Source of the DNA: Bradyrhizobium manausense
GTDB taxonomy: Bacteria; Pseudomonadota; Alphaproteobacteria; Rhizobiales; Xanthobacteraceae
DNA: 64,000 nt
Assembly: GCF_018130615.1 (NCBI RefSeq)
Contig: NZ_JAFCKB010000027.1
Span: 47,249 to 111,248, forward strand
Direction of reading: 5' to 3'
Positions within the stretch are counted from its first letter, which is position 1. Every line of letters begins with the position of its first letter. Of the stretch, positions 18,490-27,007 are shown one piece after another. The notes under the pieces were generated by a model. The model ran no database searches. It saw only the letters and a program-made list of their open reading frames with translations, and had not been told where the DNA came from. Position numbers and translations under genes: made by a program.

Positions 18490-18627
18490 ATGCGGAAGCA
18501 ACTGGTCGCCTGGACCATCCTGACCTCGGCCTTCCTAGCGGTCGCCGTGTGGACCGTGCTCGGCCCGCCCGACCGGCCGGCCAGCCCGCATCTGCCCTCG
18601 CGCGACCTGACGGCTTCGGTGCGCTAG
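18490..18627 (+). CDS. Possible small membrane protein (45 aa)
   Basis: This short frame encodes an N-terminal hydrophobic helix (LVAWTILTSAFLAVAVWTVL) followed by a Pro-rich tail (GPPDRPASPHLPSRD). Its codon choice matches nearby genes. The ribosome site is weak. It may be a real signal-anchored peptide. Confidence 0.4.
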   Translation: MRKQLVAWTILTSAFLAVAVWTVLGPPDRPASPHLPSRDLTASVR

Positions 18628-18690
18628 ATCGTCATTTTGACGCGTTTTCTTGACGCGAACCGGCTTCCGCTTCGTTTGAAAAAGCTTTGC
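18628..18690. repeat. Probable dispersed intergenic repeat
   Basis: The segment GATCGTCATTTTGACGCGTT and the following TTCTTGACGCGAACCGGCTT resemble a short repeat often found between genes in Bradyrhizobium, recognised from memory. It contains the direct repeat TTGACGCG at an 11-bp interval. No gene is visible. Confidence 0.4.
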
Positions 18691-18801
18691 AACCGATACA
18701 ATTTCAGCATCGATCAATCCCAATTGGAATTTGGTGCAAAGGAACACAAGCCGCTATCCTCTGCCGCAAAACGACAACGCCACACCGGCAGGAGGATGCC
18801 C

Positions 18802-19917
18802 TTGACCAGACCGACACGCCCCGCACGTCATACTGCGATCGCCACCACGCTTTTCACCGCTCTTGCCCTCGTTTCCGGAGTCCGTGCCGGCATGGCCGAT
18901 ACCTTCGCCTATGTCGGCAATGCCGACTCCAACACCATCAGCGTGTTCAAGATCGCCGGGAACGGCGAGATGACGCCGGTGCAGACGGCCGCCTTCACAG
19001 GCATCGAAAAGCCCGGCGCCTCGACCCCGCTCGCGATCACGCCGGATCACCGCGTGCTGATCGCCGGCGTCCGCTCACAGCCGTTCGTTGCAGTCAGCTT
19101 TGCGATCGATCCCAAGACCGGCCAGCTCAGCCATATCGGCAACGGGCCGCTCGCCGACAGCATGGCCAACATCGCGACCGACCGCGGCGGCAAGGTGCTG
19201 TTCAGCGCCTCCTATGGCGGCAACAAGGTCGCGCTGAATCCGCTTGCCGCGAACGGCGTCGTCGCCGAGCCAAAGCAGGTGATCCCGACCGGGCTGAACG
19301 CCCATGCCTTCCTGCCCTCGCCTGACAACCGCTTCGTGTTCGCGACCAATCTCGGTTCGGACCAGGTGCTGCGCTTTGCGTTCGATGCGAACGCCGGCAC
19401 GCTGACGCAGAACGATCCGCCGGCGGTCAAGACGCCGGAGAAATCCGGGCCGCGGCACTTCGTATTCCACCCCAACGGCAAGTTCGTCTATCTCATCCAC
19501 GAGCTGAACGGCGACGTCGCGGCCTACAGCTATGAAGCCAAGAACGGGGCCTGGAGCGAGATCCAGCGCACCACTGCGCTGCCGGAAGGCTTCAGCGGCA
19601 AACCCTGGGCCGCCGACATCCACATCACCCCGGACGGCCGCTTCCTCTACGCCTCCGAGCGCACCACCAACACCCTCACCGCCTATAAGGTCGATCTATC
19701 AAGCGGCAAGCTGACCACGATCGGCAGCGTGCCGACCGAGAAACAGCCGCGCGGCTTCAACATCGACCCCACCGGCCACTATCTCGCCGCCGTGGGCGAG
19801 CTCTCCGACGGCATGACGGTCTATGCCATCGACCAGAGCAGCGGCGCGCTCAGCAAGCTGAAATCCTACGCCACCGGCAAGAAGCCGAACTGGGTGGAGT
19901 TTTTGACCCTGCCGTAA
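18802..19917 (+). CDS. Exported lactonase-family seven-bladed beta-propeller (6-phosphogluconolactonase-like)
   Basis: This is a 371-residue protein. TTG 18802 is favoured because AGGAGG lies exactly six bases before it; an ATG at 18796 directly follows the same site and would be too close. A signal peptide (AIATTLFTALALVSGVRAGM) is followed by propeller repeats of the type TFAYVGNADSNTISVFKIA, HFVFHPNGKFVYLIHELNG and FLYASERTTNTLTAYKVD. The family includes cytoplasmic 6-phosphogluconolactonases (YbhE-like) and many exported relatives with unknown substrates. Export argues against a role in the pentose phosphate pathway. No operon partner is obvious. Confidence 0.85.
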   Translation: MTRPTRPARHTAIATTLFTALALVSGVRAGMADTFAYVGNADSNTISVFKIAGNGEMTPVQTAAFTGIEKPGASTPLAITPDHRVLIAGVRSQPFVAVSFAIDPKTGQLSHIGNGPLADSMANIATDRGGKVLFSASYGGNKVALNPLAANGVVAEPKQVIPTGLNAHAFLPSPDNRFVFATNLGSDQVLRFAFDANAGTLTQNDPPAVKTPEKSGPRHFVFHPNGKFVYLIHELNGDVAAYSYEAKNGAWSEIQRTTALPEGFSGKPWAADIHITPDGRFLYASERTTNTLTAYKVDLSSGKLTTIGSVPTEKQPRGFNIDPTGHYLAAVGELSDGMTVYAIDQSSGALSKLKSYATGKKPNWVEFLTLP

Positions 19918-19980
19918 GGGGGGATGGGGCCGGCGGACCTACGTAAACATCCGTAATTTCGCAAGGTCCGTGTTGGCGTC

Positions 19981-20005
19981 ATATGACGGTAATGGACCGT
20001 CATAT
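19981..20005 (+). promoter_or_regulatory. Perfect inverted repeat over a start codon
   Basis: ATATGACGGT and ACCGTCATAT are exact complements separated by AATGG. The stem contains the first possible ATG (19983) of the small zinc-ribbon gene and the loop contains the second (19992). It could fold in the mRNA and control initiation, or be a protein-binding dyad. Confidence 0.75.
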
Positions 20006-20162
20006 CGTCTTCAAGTGCCCCCAGACCGGCATGAATGTGCAGCATCGGCTTGGCGACGAGCCGGCCGACCGTACGCACGTGCCGGTCTCCTGCCCGGCCT
20101 GTACGCGCCTGCATTTGATCGATCGTTCTACCGGCAAGCTGCTCGGCGATCGCCGGGCCTAA
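19983..20162 (+). CDS. Small zinc-ribbon-like protein (59 aa)
   Basis: The protein reads MTVMDRHIVFKCPQTGMNVQ at the start and has VPVSCPACTRLHLIDRSTGK near the end. KCP and CPAC resemble two halves of a zinc ribbon, although the first is CPQTG rather than CxxC. Small proteins of this pattern are common in Bradyrhizobium, and their role is unknown. ATG 19992 would give 56 residues. The 3' end overlaps the convergent gene by four bases. Confidence 0.7.
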   Translation: MTVMDRHIVFKCPQTGMNVQHRLGDEPADRTHVPVSCPACTRLHLIDRSTGKLLGDRRA

Positions 20163-20467
20163 AGGGGGTTGCTACGGCCTCGAAGCGACCTGCGCAGAGA
20201 CGTCCTCGACAGCAGCATATAGGGATGCGGTGAGCTGTCGAACTCGGGCTGGAATTGCTGCCGGATCGTCGCCGCGTCGGTTTGCTGGCGCCGGCGTTGC
20301 TCGAAGGGCGTCGCATCGGCACCTGACGCAGCCGAGTTCAGCAGTGCCAATTGCCGCTTCGCCGACGCCAGCAGGGCGCGGACGGTATGCTGAACCGTTG
20401 CCTCGGTCGCTTCATTGAGCAACCGCTCAAAATGAACGATATTCTGCTCGCAAACGAACCTTTGCAT
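20159..20467 (-). CDS. Small helical hypothetical protein
   Basis: This 102-residue protein begins MQRFVCEQNIVHFERLLNEA and continues with TVQHTVRALLASAKRQLALL, an amphipathic helical hairpin. Short proteins with this N-xx-F-xxLL pattern recur in Bradyrhizobium and sometimes sit beside PAS or kinase genes. The Arg-rich C-terminus (RRRQQTDAATIRQQF) is probably flexible. Function unknown. Confidence 0.65.
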   Translation of the reverse strand: MQRFVCEQNIVHFERLLNEATEATVQHTVRALLASAKRQLALLNSAASGADATPFEQRRRQQTDAATIRQQFQPEFDSSPHPYMLLSRTSLRRSLRGRSNPL

Positions 20468-20742
20468 CCCACCTCGACCATGAGCTGTACAGCCGCGATG
20501 CCGCGCGTTCCAGACTGTAGCTCCATACAGCCGGTTCCAGCAGATGAGAAGACCGTGATCGCCGCACCCACGGTCCCCTCGACATCTGCCGGCCGCCCGG
20601 CCGGCAGCGAACCTGATTTCCGTTCCTGCGACTAATCAAGGACTTGCCGCGCCCGCCCACGGCGGCGCGGCGTCCTGCCTTGGGACAACGCTGCCGTAGT
20701 CCGCACCGCTGCCATCTGCTATCGATTGGAGGCATAGCCCCC
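20468..20742. other. Divergent intergenic region with two GC-rich hairpins
   Basis: At 20586-20607, CTGCCGGCCG and its exact complement are separated by CC. At 20647-20672, GCCGCGCC pairs with GGCGCGGC across ten bases. Neither is followed by a T-run. No gene is visible; promoters for both neighbours must lie here. Confidence 0.6.
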
Positions 20743-21633
20743 GTGGAATTTCCGATGCGTCATGTCGTTCGAAGCCTGTTTCCCGCAGCCATCGCCGGAG
20801 TGCTCGTTTTCGGCCAAAGTCCGGCCGGAGCCGCCGATGACGACGCGCCCAAGGGGCCGGCGGTCACGGTGCTGAAGGCGGCAAAGTCCTGCTTCTCCGA
20901 CATCGTCGAGGCCACCGGTACGATCATCGCGCGCGAGGAGACCTCGGTGCGGCCCGAACGTCCGGGGCTGAAAGTGACGGAGGTGCTGGCCGAAGCCGGC
21001 GAGACCACGACGGCCGGCCAGGTGCTGGCGCGGCTGGCGCTGCCCGAAGGCGGTACGCTGCAGGTCACCGCGCCAGTGGCCGGCGTCATCGCCACCTCGA
21101 CCGCGCAGATCGGCGCGCCCGCCTCGGCCAAGGGCGAGGCGCTGTTCACGATCGTGGCGCGCAGCGAATATGATCTCGTCGGTCTGGTCGCGACCAACGA
21201 TGTCAGGAAGCTCGCGGTCAATCAGCCGACCACCGTGCGCATTGCCGGCGCCGGCGATATCGACGGCAAGGTGCGCCGCATCGGTCCGACCGTCGAGCCG
21301 AACATCCAGCAGGGCATGGTCTATATCGGCATCTCGTCGCAGAAGCGACTGCTGCTCAACGCAAGCGGGCGCGCACTGATCAAGACCGGGCAGAGCTGCA
21401 ACGTCGCGGTGCCGCTGACCTCGGTGCAATATTCATCCGCCGGCACCGTGGTGCAGGTGATCCGCCGCAATCGCGTCGAGACCAAGCGCGTCGAGACCGG
21501 ATTGATGTCGGGCGGCAATATCGAGGTCCGCGACGGCCTCAACGAAGGCGATATCGTCGTCGCCCGCGCCGGCGCGCTGCTCCGCGAAGGCGATCCCGTG
21601 CGACCGGTGATGGCGAGCGAGGCGGCGAAGTAG
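20743..21633 (+). CDS. Periplasmic efflux adaptor (HlyD/RND membrane-fusion family), orphan
   Basis: This is a protein of about 296 residues. A signal peptide (LFPAAIAGVLVFGQSPAGAA) precedes a barrel-sandwich (lipoyl-like) pair: EATGTIIAREETSVRPERPG with VLAEAGETTTAGQVLARL, and LQVTAPVAGVIATSTAQIGA. A beta-barrel (LVATNDVRKLAVNQPTTVRI) and a membrane-proximal domain (VRDGLNEGDIVVARAGALL) follow. The long helical hairpin of full adaptors is very short or absent, and there is no pump or outer-membrane gene beside it. GTG 20743 fits a GGAGG ten bases upstream better than the ATG at 20755. Confidence 0.8.
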   Translation: MEFPMRHVVRSLFPAAIAGVLVFGQSPAGAADDDAPKGPAVTVLKAAKSCFSDIVEATGTIIAREETSVRPERPGLKVTEVLAEAGETTTAGQVLARLALPEGGTLQVTAPVAGVIATSTAQIGAPASAKGEALFTIVARSEYDLVGLVATNDVRKLAVNQPTTVRIAGAGDIDGKVRRIGPTVEPNIQQGMVYIGISSQKRLLLNASGRALIKTGQSCNVAVPLTSVQYSSAGTVVQVIRRNRVETKRVETGLMSGGNIEVRDGLNEGDIVVARAGALLREGDPVRPVMASEAAK

Positions 21634-21642
21634 GTGACGATC

Positions 21643-21778
21643 TCGTAGAGTGGGCAAAGCGACTTGTCCGCCGTAGCTCGAAGAGCGAAGGCGGAAGCGT
21701 GCCCACGTCTTTCTCGCGAATGTCGGAAAGATTGGTGGGCACGACGTGTTGCGCCTTTGCCCAACCTACAAAAGCTCG
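21643..21778. repeat. Palindromic intergenic element between convergent genes
   Basis: It opens with GTAGAGTGGGCAAAGCGAC and closes with GCGCCTTTGCCCAACCTAC, imperfect complements. Two further copies of GTGGGCAC/GTGCCCAC lie inside. It occupies the whole gap between the convergent adaptor and pseudo-caspase genes. Confidence 0.75.
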
Positions 21779-21793
21779 CGAGCTCTTAGAAAA

Positions 21794-22645
21794 TTAGCCG
21801 CCGGCCTGGTCGAAGTGCACGTCCTCGAGCAGCGAGGAGGAGACGGTCGGGACCTGATCGCCTTCGGAAGCGCGGGAGATGGCGACGCGGGTCTTGTTGA
21901 AGACGCTTTCGGCGCTGCTACCCTGCGCATTGAGATTGTTGAGCAGCTCGCTGACCAGCGTAGAGTGCTCGCCCTTGCCGTCGTCGACGACCTTGCCGGG
22001 CGAGGCGGAGGAGAGGATCAGCGCGTTGTCGGGCGTGCCGATCGGCGCGAGACCGTGCGAATAGGAGCGGAAGCGGCGCTCATACGGATTGCGGCGGGAC
22101 GCATCGACCACGACGAGCTTGGCCTTGGCGCCCTGCTGCTTCATCATATCGAGCACGCCCTCGATCGAAACGCCCTGGCGGCGGACGTCGCTCTCCTTCC
22201 AGATCACGGCATCGACCGGCAGCATGTAGCTCTCGCGGCCGGCCTGCACGCCGTAGCCGCCGAAGAACAGCATGACGACGGTATCGCGCTTGATCCGGGA
22301 CTTGAGGCGGTTGACGGCGCGGACCATGTCGTCCTTGCTCGCGTCTTCCACCATGTCGACGTCAAAACCGTTCTTGCGCAGCGTCGAGGACAGCGCGCGC
22401 GCATCATTGATCGACTGCGCCAGCGGCGCGCTAGCGTCGGGATAGTGACCATTGCCGATGACAAGCGCCAGACGCGAGGTCTGGCCGACCGAGCCCGTGA
22501 TCTGGTCGGTCGAAACGGCCTTGGCGGCGTCGAGCGCACGCATGTTGAGGGCAGCGTGGGCGCCGATCGCCAGCGACACCGTACCGACGAGGGCCGCCGC
22601 GAGCGCAATCGAGCGTCTGGAAATGTCGAGCTGCCTTAAATTCAT
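21794..22645 (-). CDS. Caspase-fold (peptidase C14-like) protein lacking the catalytic His-Cys pair
   Basis: This is a 283-residue protein with an N-terminal membrane segment or signal (SIALAAALVGTVSLAIGAHA). A p20-like caspase fold follows: LALVIGNGHYPDASAPLAQS, FDVDMVEDASKDDMVRAVNR and VVMLFFGGYGVQAGRESYML. The usual HG of the catalytic histidine is YG (Y131), and the usual DxC is DAS (S183), so both catalytic residues are replaced. Tyr-Ser caspase homologues are a known class in Alphaproteobacteria. It is presumably not a cysteine peptidase; it may bind partners or have altered chemistry. No neighbouring partner is evident. Confidence 0.85.
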   Translation of the reverse strand: MNLRQLDISRRSIALAAALVGTVSLAIGAHAALNMRALDAAKAVSTDQITGSVGQTSRLALVIGNGHYPDASAPLAQSINDARALSSTLRKNGFDVDMVEDASKDDMVRAVNRLKSRIKRDTVVMLFFGGYGVQAGRESYMLPVDAVIWKESDVRRQGVSIEGVLDMMKQQGAKAKLVVVDASRRNPYERRFRSYSHGLAPIGTPDNALILSSASPGKVVDDGKGEHSTLVSELLNNLNAQGSSAESVFNKTRVAISRASEGDQVPTVSSSLLEDVHFDQAGG

Positions 22646-23056
22646 CTCGGTTCATTCCTGTCAGTGCCAAAGACCTGCCAAGCGCGCGCACACTGTTTGA
22701 GTAGCGCGATGGCGTCTTTAGGTTTGAGGGATTGGCCGGGGGAGTGCCCCCGAATTGCGCGCAATTTGCGGCGCCGCACCAAACAAACCCTTAACCGGAT
22801 ATCGCCGGCCCGGCAATAGACCGCCCAAAATTTGATCTAAGCTGCTGGATATGCTCGTTAATTTAACCCTCCAGAATTCTCCATTTTTGGCCCCTCCGTA
22901 GCCTTCCGGAGGTCGATCATGCAGCTCCCGTGCCGAGTTTTTCCGTGACGTCAGTCACATTTGTATTTCCTGCGAATCCGGGTAGCTTTTTCAAAGACTT
23001 GCAGGGGCGGGTCATGGACCAAGCCCCCGGATAAGTCCCCCGCGACCAGGTATTTC
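22646..23056. other. Divergent intergenic region with hairpin and possible 9-residue leader ORF
   Basis: In 411 bp there is no full gene. At 22893-22912, CCTCCG and CGGAGG pair around an 8-base loop; the second arm contains GGAGG. Six bases after that GGAGG an ATG (22919) opens MQLPCRVFP and a stop (to 22948). The main start at 23057 is ~110 bp further on. The arrangement could be a translated leader with a masked ribosome site, but may be chance. The DNA around 22780-22880 is AT-rich and may hold promoters. Confidence 0.4.
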
Positions 23057-24787
23057 ATGAGCTTTCATTATTTCGCAGGTGCCGCGTGCCGGGCGCTGAC
23101 GGCCCGGAAAGACGGCCCCTCCCTGTATGACGTCTGCGATCCCGTATTGTCGGGACAGGCCGGCGGCGATCCGCACCTCGCCAAGTTCTACAAGACGGCG
23201 CTCGGCAATCCCGCGTTGCGGGTGCTACTGCGGCGCGCCGGCGTGCCCGAGCTGCGTGACGAGGCCAGGCTCAGCCGGCTGCGCGAGGCTTTGGTCCGCG
23301 CCCGCGACGATGCCGAGCCTAACTGGGCAGCGGTCGGTCAGCCCGTGGCCGAACTCGTCGACAGCATCGCGCTCGATCATCCCAAGCCGCCGCCCGCCAT
23401 GTTCGTCGGCGCCATGCCAGCGCCGGCGCAGATCGACGGCGTGATCCGCGACTGTGCGCAGCATCTGCTCGGCTCGTACCGCAAGAACGGTTTCCTGCCG
23501 ACCTATGCCGCCTTCAACCTGATCGGCGATCCCGACCTCCGCGGGCGCGAGCTGATCATGGCGCTCACCGGGCTGAATGCGCGCGGCTACAAGAATTCGT
23601 CGCTGCTGTTCAACCTCGCCCGCGTCTTCATCGCGCGCTCGGAGGCCCGCGCCGTGGTCAATCCGCCCTGGAGCGGCATCGCCGAGCCGATGTGGGAGCC
23701 GGTGCAGATCCGTCACCGCTCAGCCTATTACGATGCGTTCTTCATCGAGGCATTGCTCAGCTATGTCGAGACCGGGCTCGCCTCACCGGCCGACAAGACG
23801 GCAGCGGAGCGCGCGATCGCCGACATGGTCGATTTCTGCGTCAACATCAGCCGCGAAGAGGTGGTGGCGACCGGCGGCCAGCGGTTCAACGTCATCACCG
23901 CGCTGGCGCCCGCGCCGCATCCGCGCTTCTCCCGCTATTTCGCCCAGATCAAGCAGGACCTCGGCTTCGGCGTCTATGTGCCGGACTGCGACACCACGGC
24001 GTGCTCGATCTCGGCGGCGACGCAGGCCGGCTGCACCGATCCTATCCTCGAGCAGCCGCTGCTGGATTTCTACGCCGGCTACCAGGTGCAAGCCGGCGTC
24101 AACGAGCCGCGCGTGACGGTGCCGCTCAACGACAATATCGACTACGAGGGCGGCGTTGCGACCTGGATCGACAACCTCCGGGGCGAGCGGCCCTATGGCA
24201 ACGACCTCGATCCGACGCTCAATCTCGACGTTCTCGAGGTGAGCTTTCGCAATCTGGCGCGCTGGAAAGTTCTGGAGACGCCGGCGCGGCTCGCAACCGT
24301 GCATCGCATCATCGGCTTCCAGAAGCGGCTGGCGGCGAGCGGCGCCTTCGCCAATCCGCGCTCGCACATCTACTATCTGCCGGAGCTCTACAGCGCCTAT
24401 TTCGGCCGCTGCTATGCCGCCTTCCTGGCGCTGCCGCTCGCCGCGCAGGCCGCGATCGATCCCGACGGCGATTTCGACTTCATCCGTCACCGCGTGCTGT
24501 CCTACGTCCAGGGCGAGCTGATGGCCGCCGAGATGAACGCGTTCGACGCGGCACTGGCGCTGATCGCGCTCGGCCATCTCGGCGCCGACCCGCGGGCCTT
24601 TGCGCCCGCTCTCAACGTGATCGTCAAGGCCATCGGCGAAGGCGGCCGCCGCGGCCCGTTCCGCGCCTATGAATGGAACAAGATGAAGACGCCAACGCGG
24701 ATCCTGGTCGGCGGACCGGAGGTCACGACGGCGTTCGTGCTGATGGGGCTGGCGGTGGCAAGGCGGCGAATTGTGAATGGCGAATAG
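23057..24787 (+). CDS. Large protein of unknown function, alpha-helical
   Basis: This is a protein of about 576 residues starting MSFHYFAGAACRALTARKDG at ATG 23057; an upstream in-frame extension looks non-coding. There is no signal peptide or clear membrane helix. Regular helical segments with conserved-looking aromatic and acidic residues (LFNLARVFIARSEARAVVNP, YYLPELYSAYFGRCYAAFLA, MNAFDAALALIALGHLGADP) resemble an alpha/alpha-toroid like those of glycosidases or prenyl/terpenoid enzymes. I cannot assign it to a family. It is transcribed alone, with a stem-loop directly after the stop. Confidence 0.75.
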   Translation: MSFHYFAGAACRALTARKDGPSLYDVCDPVLSGQAGGDPHLAKFYKTALGNPALRVLLRRAGVPELRDEARLSRLREALVRARDDAEPNWAAVGQPVAELVDSIALDHPKPPPAMFVGAMPAPAQIDGVIRDCAQHLLGSYRKNGFLPTYAAFNLIGDPDLRGRELIMALTGLNARGYKNSSLLFNLARVFIARSEARAVVNPPWSGIAEPMWEPVQIRHRSAYYDAFFIEALLSYVETGLASPADKTAAERAIADMVDFCVNISREEVVATGGQRFNVITALAPAPHPRFSRYFAQIKQDLGFGVYVPDCDTTACSISAATQAGCTDPILEQPLLDFYAGYQVQAGVNEPRVTVPLNDNIDYEGGVATWIDNLRGERPYGNDLDPTLNLDVLEVSFRNLARWKVLETPARLATVHRIIGFQKRLAASGAFANPRSHIYYLPELYSAYFGRCYAAFLALPLAAQAAIDPDGDFDFIRHRVLSYVQGELMAAEMNAFDAALALIALGHLGADPRAFAPALNVIVKAIGEGGRRGPFRAYEWNKMKTPTRILVGGPEVTTAFVLMGLAVARRRIVNGE

Positions 24788-24815
24788 CGAATGGGGTTGG
24801 TCGACCCCCATTCGC
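24787..24815 (+). terminator. Stem-loop directly after a stop codon
   Basis: GCGAATGGGG and CCCCATTCGC are exact complements around a 9-base loop, and the stem begins at the last base of the TAG stop. The motif GGCGAAT recurs on both sides (24772-24845), so this may be a dispersed repeat. No T-run follows, so termination is a guess. Confidence 0.5.
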
Positions 24816-24950
24816 CATGCCCTACTCGCCATTCGCCCGCAGCAATGACGGGAAGTTGAAAGCCTCTGTGTTCGGCATATGCTGGCCGAGTGGCCCAAAG
24901 CCGACCACAATTGCGGGCACTATCGAGATTGTTTTCACACGCGGACCGGC

Positions 24951-25676
24951 ATGTTGCGAAAAATCCTGATTGCGCTGTCTCTGCTCGCTGTCCCCTCGCT
25001 CGCGGCGGCAGCTGACATCACCGGCACCGCGAAGGTCCGCGATGGCGACTCCGTCCTGATCGGCAACACGCGGATCCGGCTCGGCGGCATCGACGCGCCC
25101 TCGGTCGACCAGCTCTGCCTCAACACCAAGAGCGAGCGCTGGACCTGCGGCGTCGCCGCGCGCGACGAGCTCGCCAAATACAGCGAGGGCAAAAACTGGG
25201 TCTGCCATGCCCGCTCGATCGACCGGCGCGGCCGCACCGTGGCGCGCTGCGAGGTCGGCGGCGAGGACGTCCAGAAATGGCTGGTGCGCAACGGCTGGGC
25301 GCTGGCCTTTGTCCGCATCTCGAAGGACTACGAGGCGGACGAAGCTGCCGCGCGTGAGGCCAAAGCCGGGATGTGGCAGGGCGCCTTCATCGCCCCCTGG
25401 GACTGGCGCGTGCGCAACAAGAAGACGACGATCCTGGGTGCCACCAAGCCGCCGGAAGGGGCCCATTCGGTGCTGCTCGCCTCGGCCTCGGGGCCGGTCG
25501 CGCCCTCGCCGGACTGCACCATCAAGGGCAACGTCAACTCGTCGGGCGAGTGCATCTACCACCAGCCAACCAGCCGCTGGTACACCCAGATCAAGATGAA
25601 GATCAGCAAGGGCACCCGCTGGTTCTGCTCGGTCGAGGAGGCGGAGGCCGCCGGCTGCAGGGAAACCAAGAGATAA
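24951..25676 (+). CDS. Secreted thermonuclease-family (SNase-like) protein
   Basis: This is a 241-residue protein from ATG 24951. A signal peptide (LIALSLLAVPSLAAAADITG) is followed by the SNase fold: AKVRDGDSVLIGNTRIRLGG, IDAPSVDQLC, SIDRRGRTVARCEVGGEDVQ and WLVRNGWALAFVRISKDYEA. The catalytic Arg/Glu/Arg positions of the family look partly kept (IRLGGIDAP, RRGRTVA), but I cannot confirm activity. A Cys-rich C-terminal module (DCTIKGN, GECIYHQPTSRWY, TRWFCSVEEAEAAGC) is found in many alphaproteobacterial members. Likely periplasmic or secreted. Confidence 0.85.
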   Translation: MLRKILIALSLLAVPSLAAAADITGTAKVRDGDSVLIGNTRIRLGGIDAPSVDQLCLNTKSERWTCGVAARDELAKYSEGKNWVCHARSIDRRGRTVARCEVGGEDVQKWLVRNGWALAFVRISKDYEADEAAAREAKAGMWQGAFIAPWDWRVRNKKTTILGATKPPEGAHSVLLASASGPVAPSPDCTIKGNVNSSGECIYHQPTSRWYTQIKMKISKGTRWFCSVEEAEAAGCRETKR

Positions 25677-25781
25677 GAGCCCCAGACCTGCGTTTTGCGC
25701 GCTTTTCTCAGGCGCCCACGCCGCGTAGAAGTGTAGATCAGCGACCCACCAGACAGTCTTCACGACACAAGGAAGATAGCA

Positions 25782-26969
25782 ATGACCGTTCGCGCGGGCC
25801 GGGAATTTCTGGCCATCCCCGGGCCCACCACGATGCCCGACGCGGTGCTGCAGGCGATGCATCGTCCGGCGATCGACATCTACTCCAAGGAGATGCTCGA
25901 CCTGACCGAAAGCCTGCTCCGCGACATCTCGACTCTGTTCGCGACCAAGGGCAAGTCATACATCTACATCGCGAACGGCCACGGCGCCTGGGAAGCCGCC
26001 TTGAGCAACGTTTTGTCGCGCGGCGACAAGGTGCTGGTGCTCGAGAGCGGCCGGTTCGCGATCGGCTGGGGCAATGCGGCAGCGCTGATGGGCGCCGAGG
26101 TCGAGGTGCTCAAGGGCGACTGGCGCCGCGCCGTGCGGCCGCATGAGGTCGAGGAGCGGTTGCGCCGCGACACCGAGCACAAGATCAAGGCCGTCGTCGT
26201 CGTCCAGATCGACACGGCTTCGGGCGTGCAGAACGACATCGAGGCGATCGGCAAGGCGATCAAGGCGGCCGGCCATCCCGCATTGTACATGGTCGACACC
26301 GTGGCTTCGCTCGGCTGCATGCCGTTCGAGATGGACAAATGGGGCATCGACGTCGCAATGTCCGGCTCGCAGAAGGGCCTGATGACGCCCCCCGGCCTCG
26401 GCTTCGTCTCCGCCAACGCGCGCGCGCTGGAAGTGCACAAGAAGGCCAACATGGCGACGCCCTATTGGAGCTGGAGCGAGCGCGAGGGTACCGAGAACTA
26501 TCGCAAATATGCCGGCACGGCGCCGGTGCATCTCTTGTTCGCCTTGCGCAAGGCGATCGACATGCTGAACGAGGAAGGGCTGGAGAACGCCTTCCGCCGT
26601 CACAGCCTGCTCGGCGAAGCCACGCGCCGCGCCGTCGGCGCATGGACGGAAGGCCAGGTGCTCGGCTTCAACGTCGCCGAAGCCAGCGAGCGCTCCAACA
26701 CCGTGACCACGGTGACCATGAGCAACGGTCACGATCCCGCGGTGCTGCAACGCTATTGCAAGGATAAATGCGGCGTCGTGCTCGGCACCGGCATCGGCGA
26801 CCTCTCGGGGCAGGCTTTCCGCATCGCCCATATGGGCCATGTCAATGCGCCGATGCTGCTCGGTACCTTGGGCGTGATCGAGGTAGGCCTCAACGCGCTG
26901 AAGATCCCGCATGGCAAGGGTGGGTTAGAGGCAGCGGTGTCGTATCTCGGCGAGCAGGTGGCGGTGTAA
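25782..26969 (+). CDS. Class V aminotransferase, serine/alanine-glyoxylate type
   Basis: This is a 395-residue PLP enzyme. The start FLAIPGPTTMPDAVLQAMHR is typical of alanine- and serine-glyoxylate aminotransferases. YIANGHGAWEAALSNVLSRG is the cofactor-phosphate region and MVDTVASLGCMPFEMDKWGI holds the PLP-binding Asp. SGSQKGLMTPPGLGFVSANA contains the Schiff-base lysine, and a C-terminal FRIAHMGHVN holds the substrate-binding Arg. It would move an amino group from serine or alanine to glyoxylate. No serine-cycle genes are nearby, so it may serve photorespiratory-type or amino-acid metabolism. Confidence 0.9.
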   Translation: MTVRAGREFLAIPGPTTMPDAVLQAMHRPAIDIYSKEMLDLTESLLRDISTLFATKGKSYIYIANGHGAWEAALSNVLSRGDKVLVLESGRFAIGWGNAAALMGAEVEVLKGDWRRAVRPHEVEERLRRDTEHKIKAVVVVQIDTASGVQNDIEAIGKAIKAAGHPALYMVDTVASLGCMPFEMDKWGIDVAMSGSQKGLMTPPGLGFVSANARALEVHKKANMATPYWSWSEREGTENYRKYAGTAPVHLLFALRKAIDMLNEEGLENAFRRHSLLGEATRRAVGAWTEGQVLGFNVAEASERSNTVTTVTMSNGHDPAVLQRYCKDKCGVVLGTGIGDLSGQAFRIAHMGHVNAPMLLGTLGVIEVGLNALKIPHGKGGLEAAVSYLGEQVAV

Positions 26970-27007
26970 GGCACCGCTGTCGTCCCTGTGAACGCCTCCT
27001 CTTTCTT

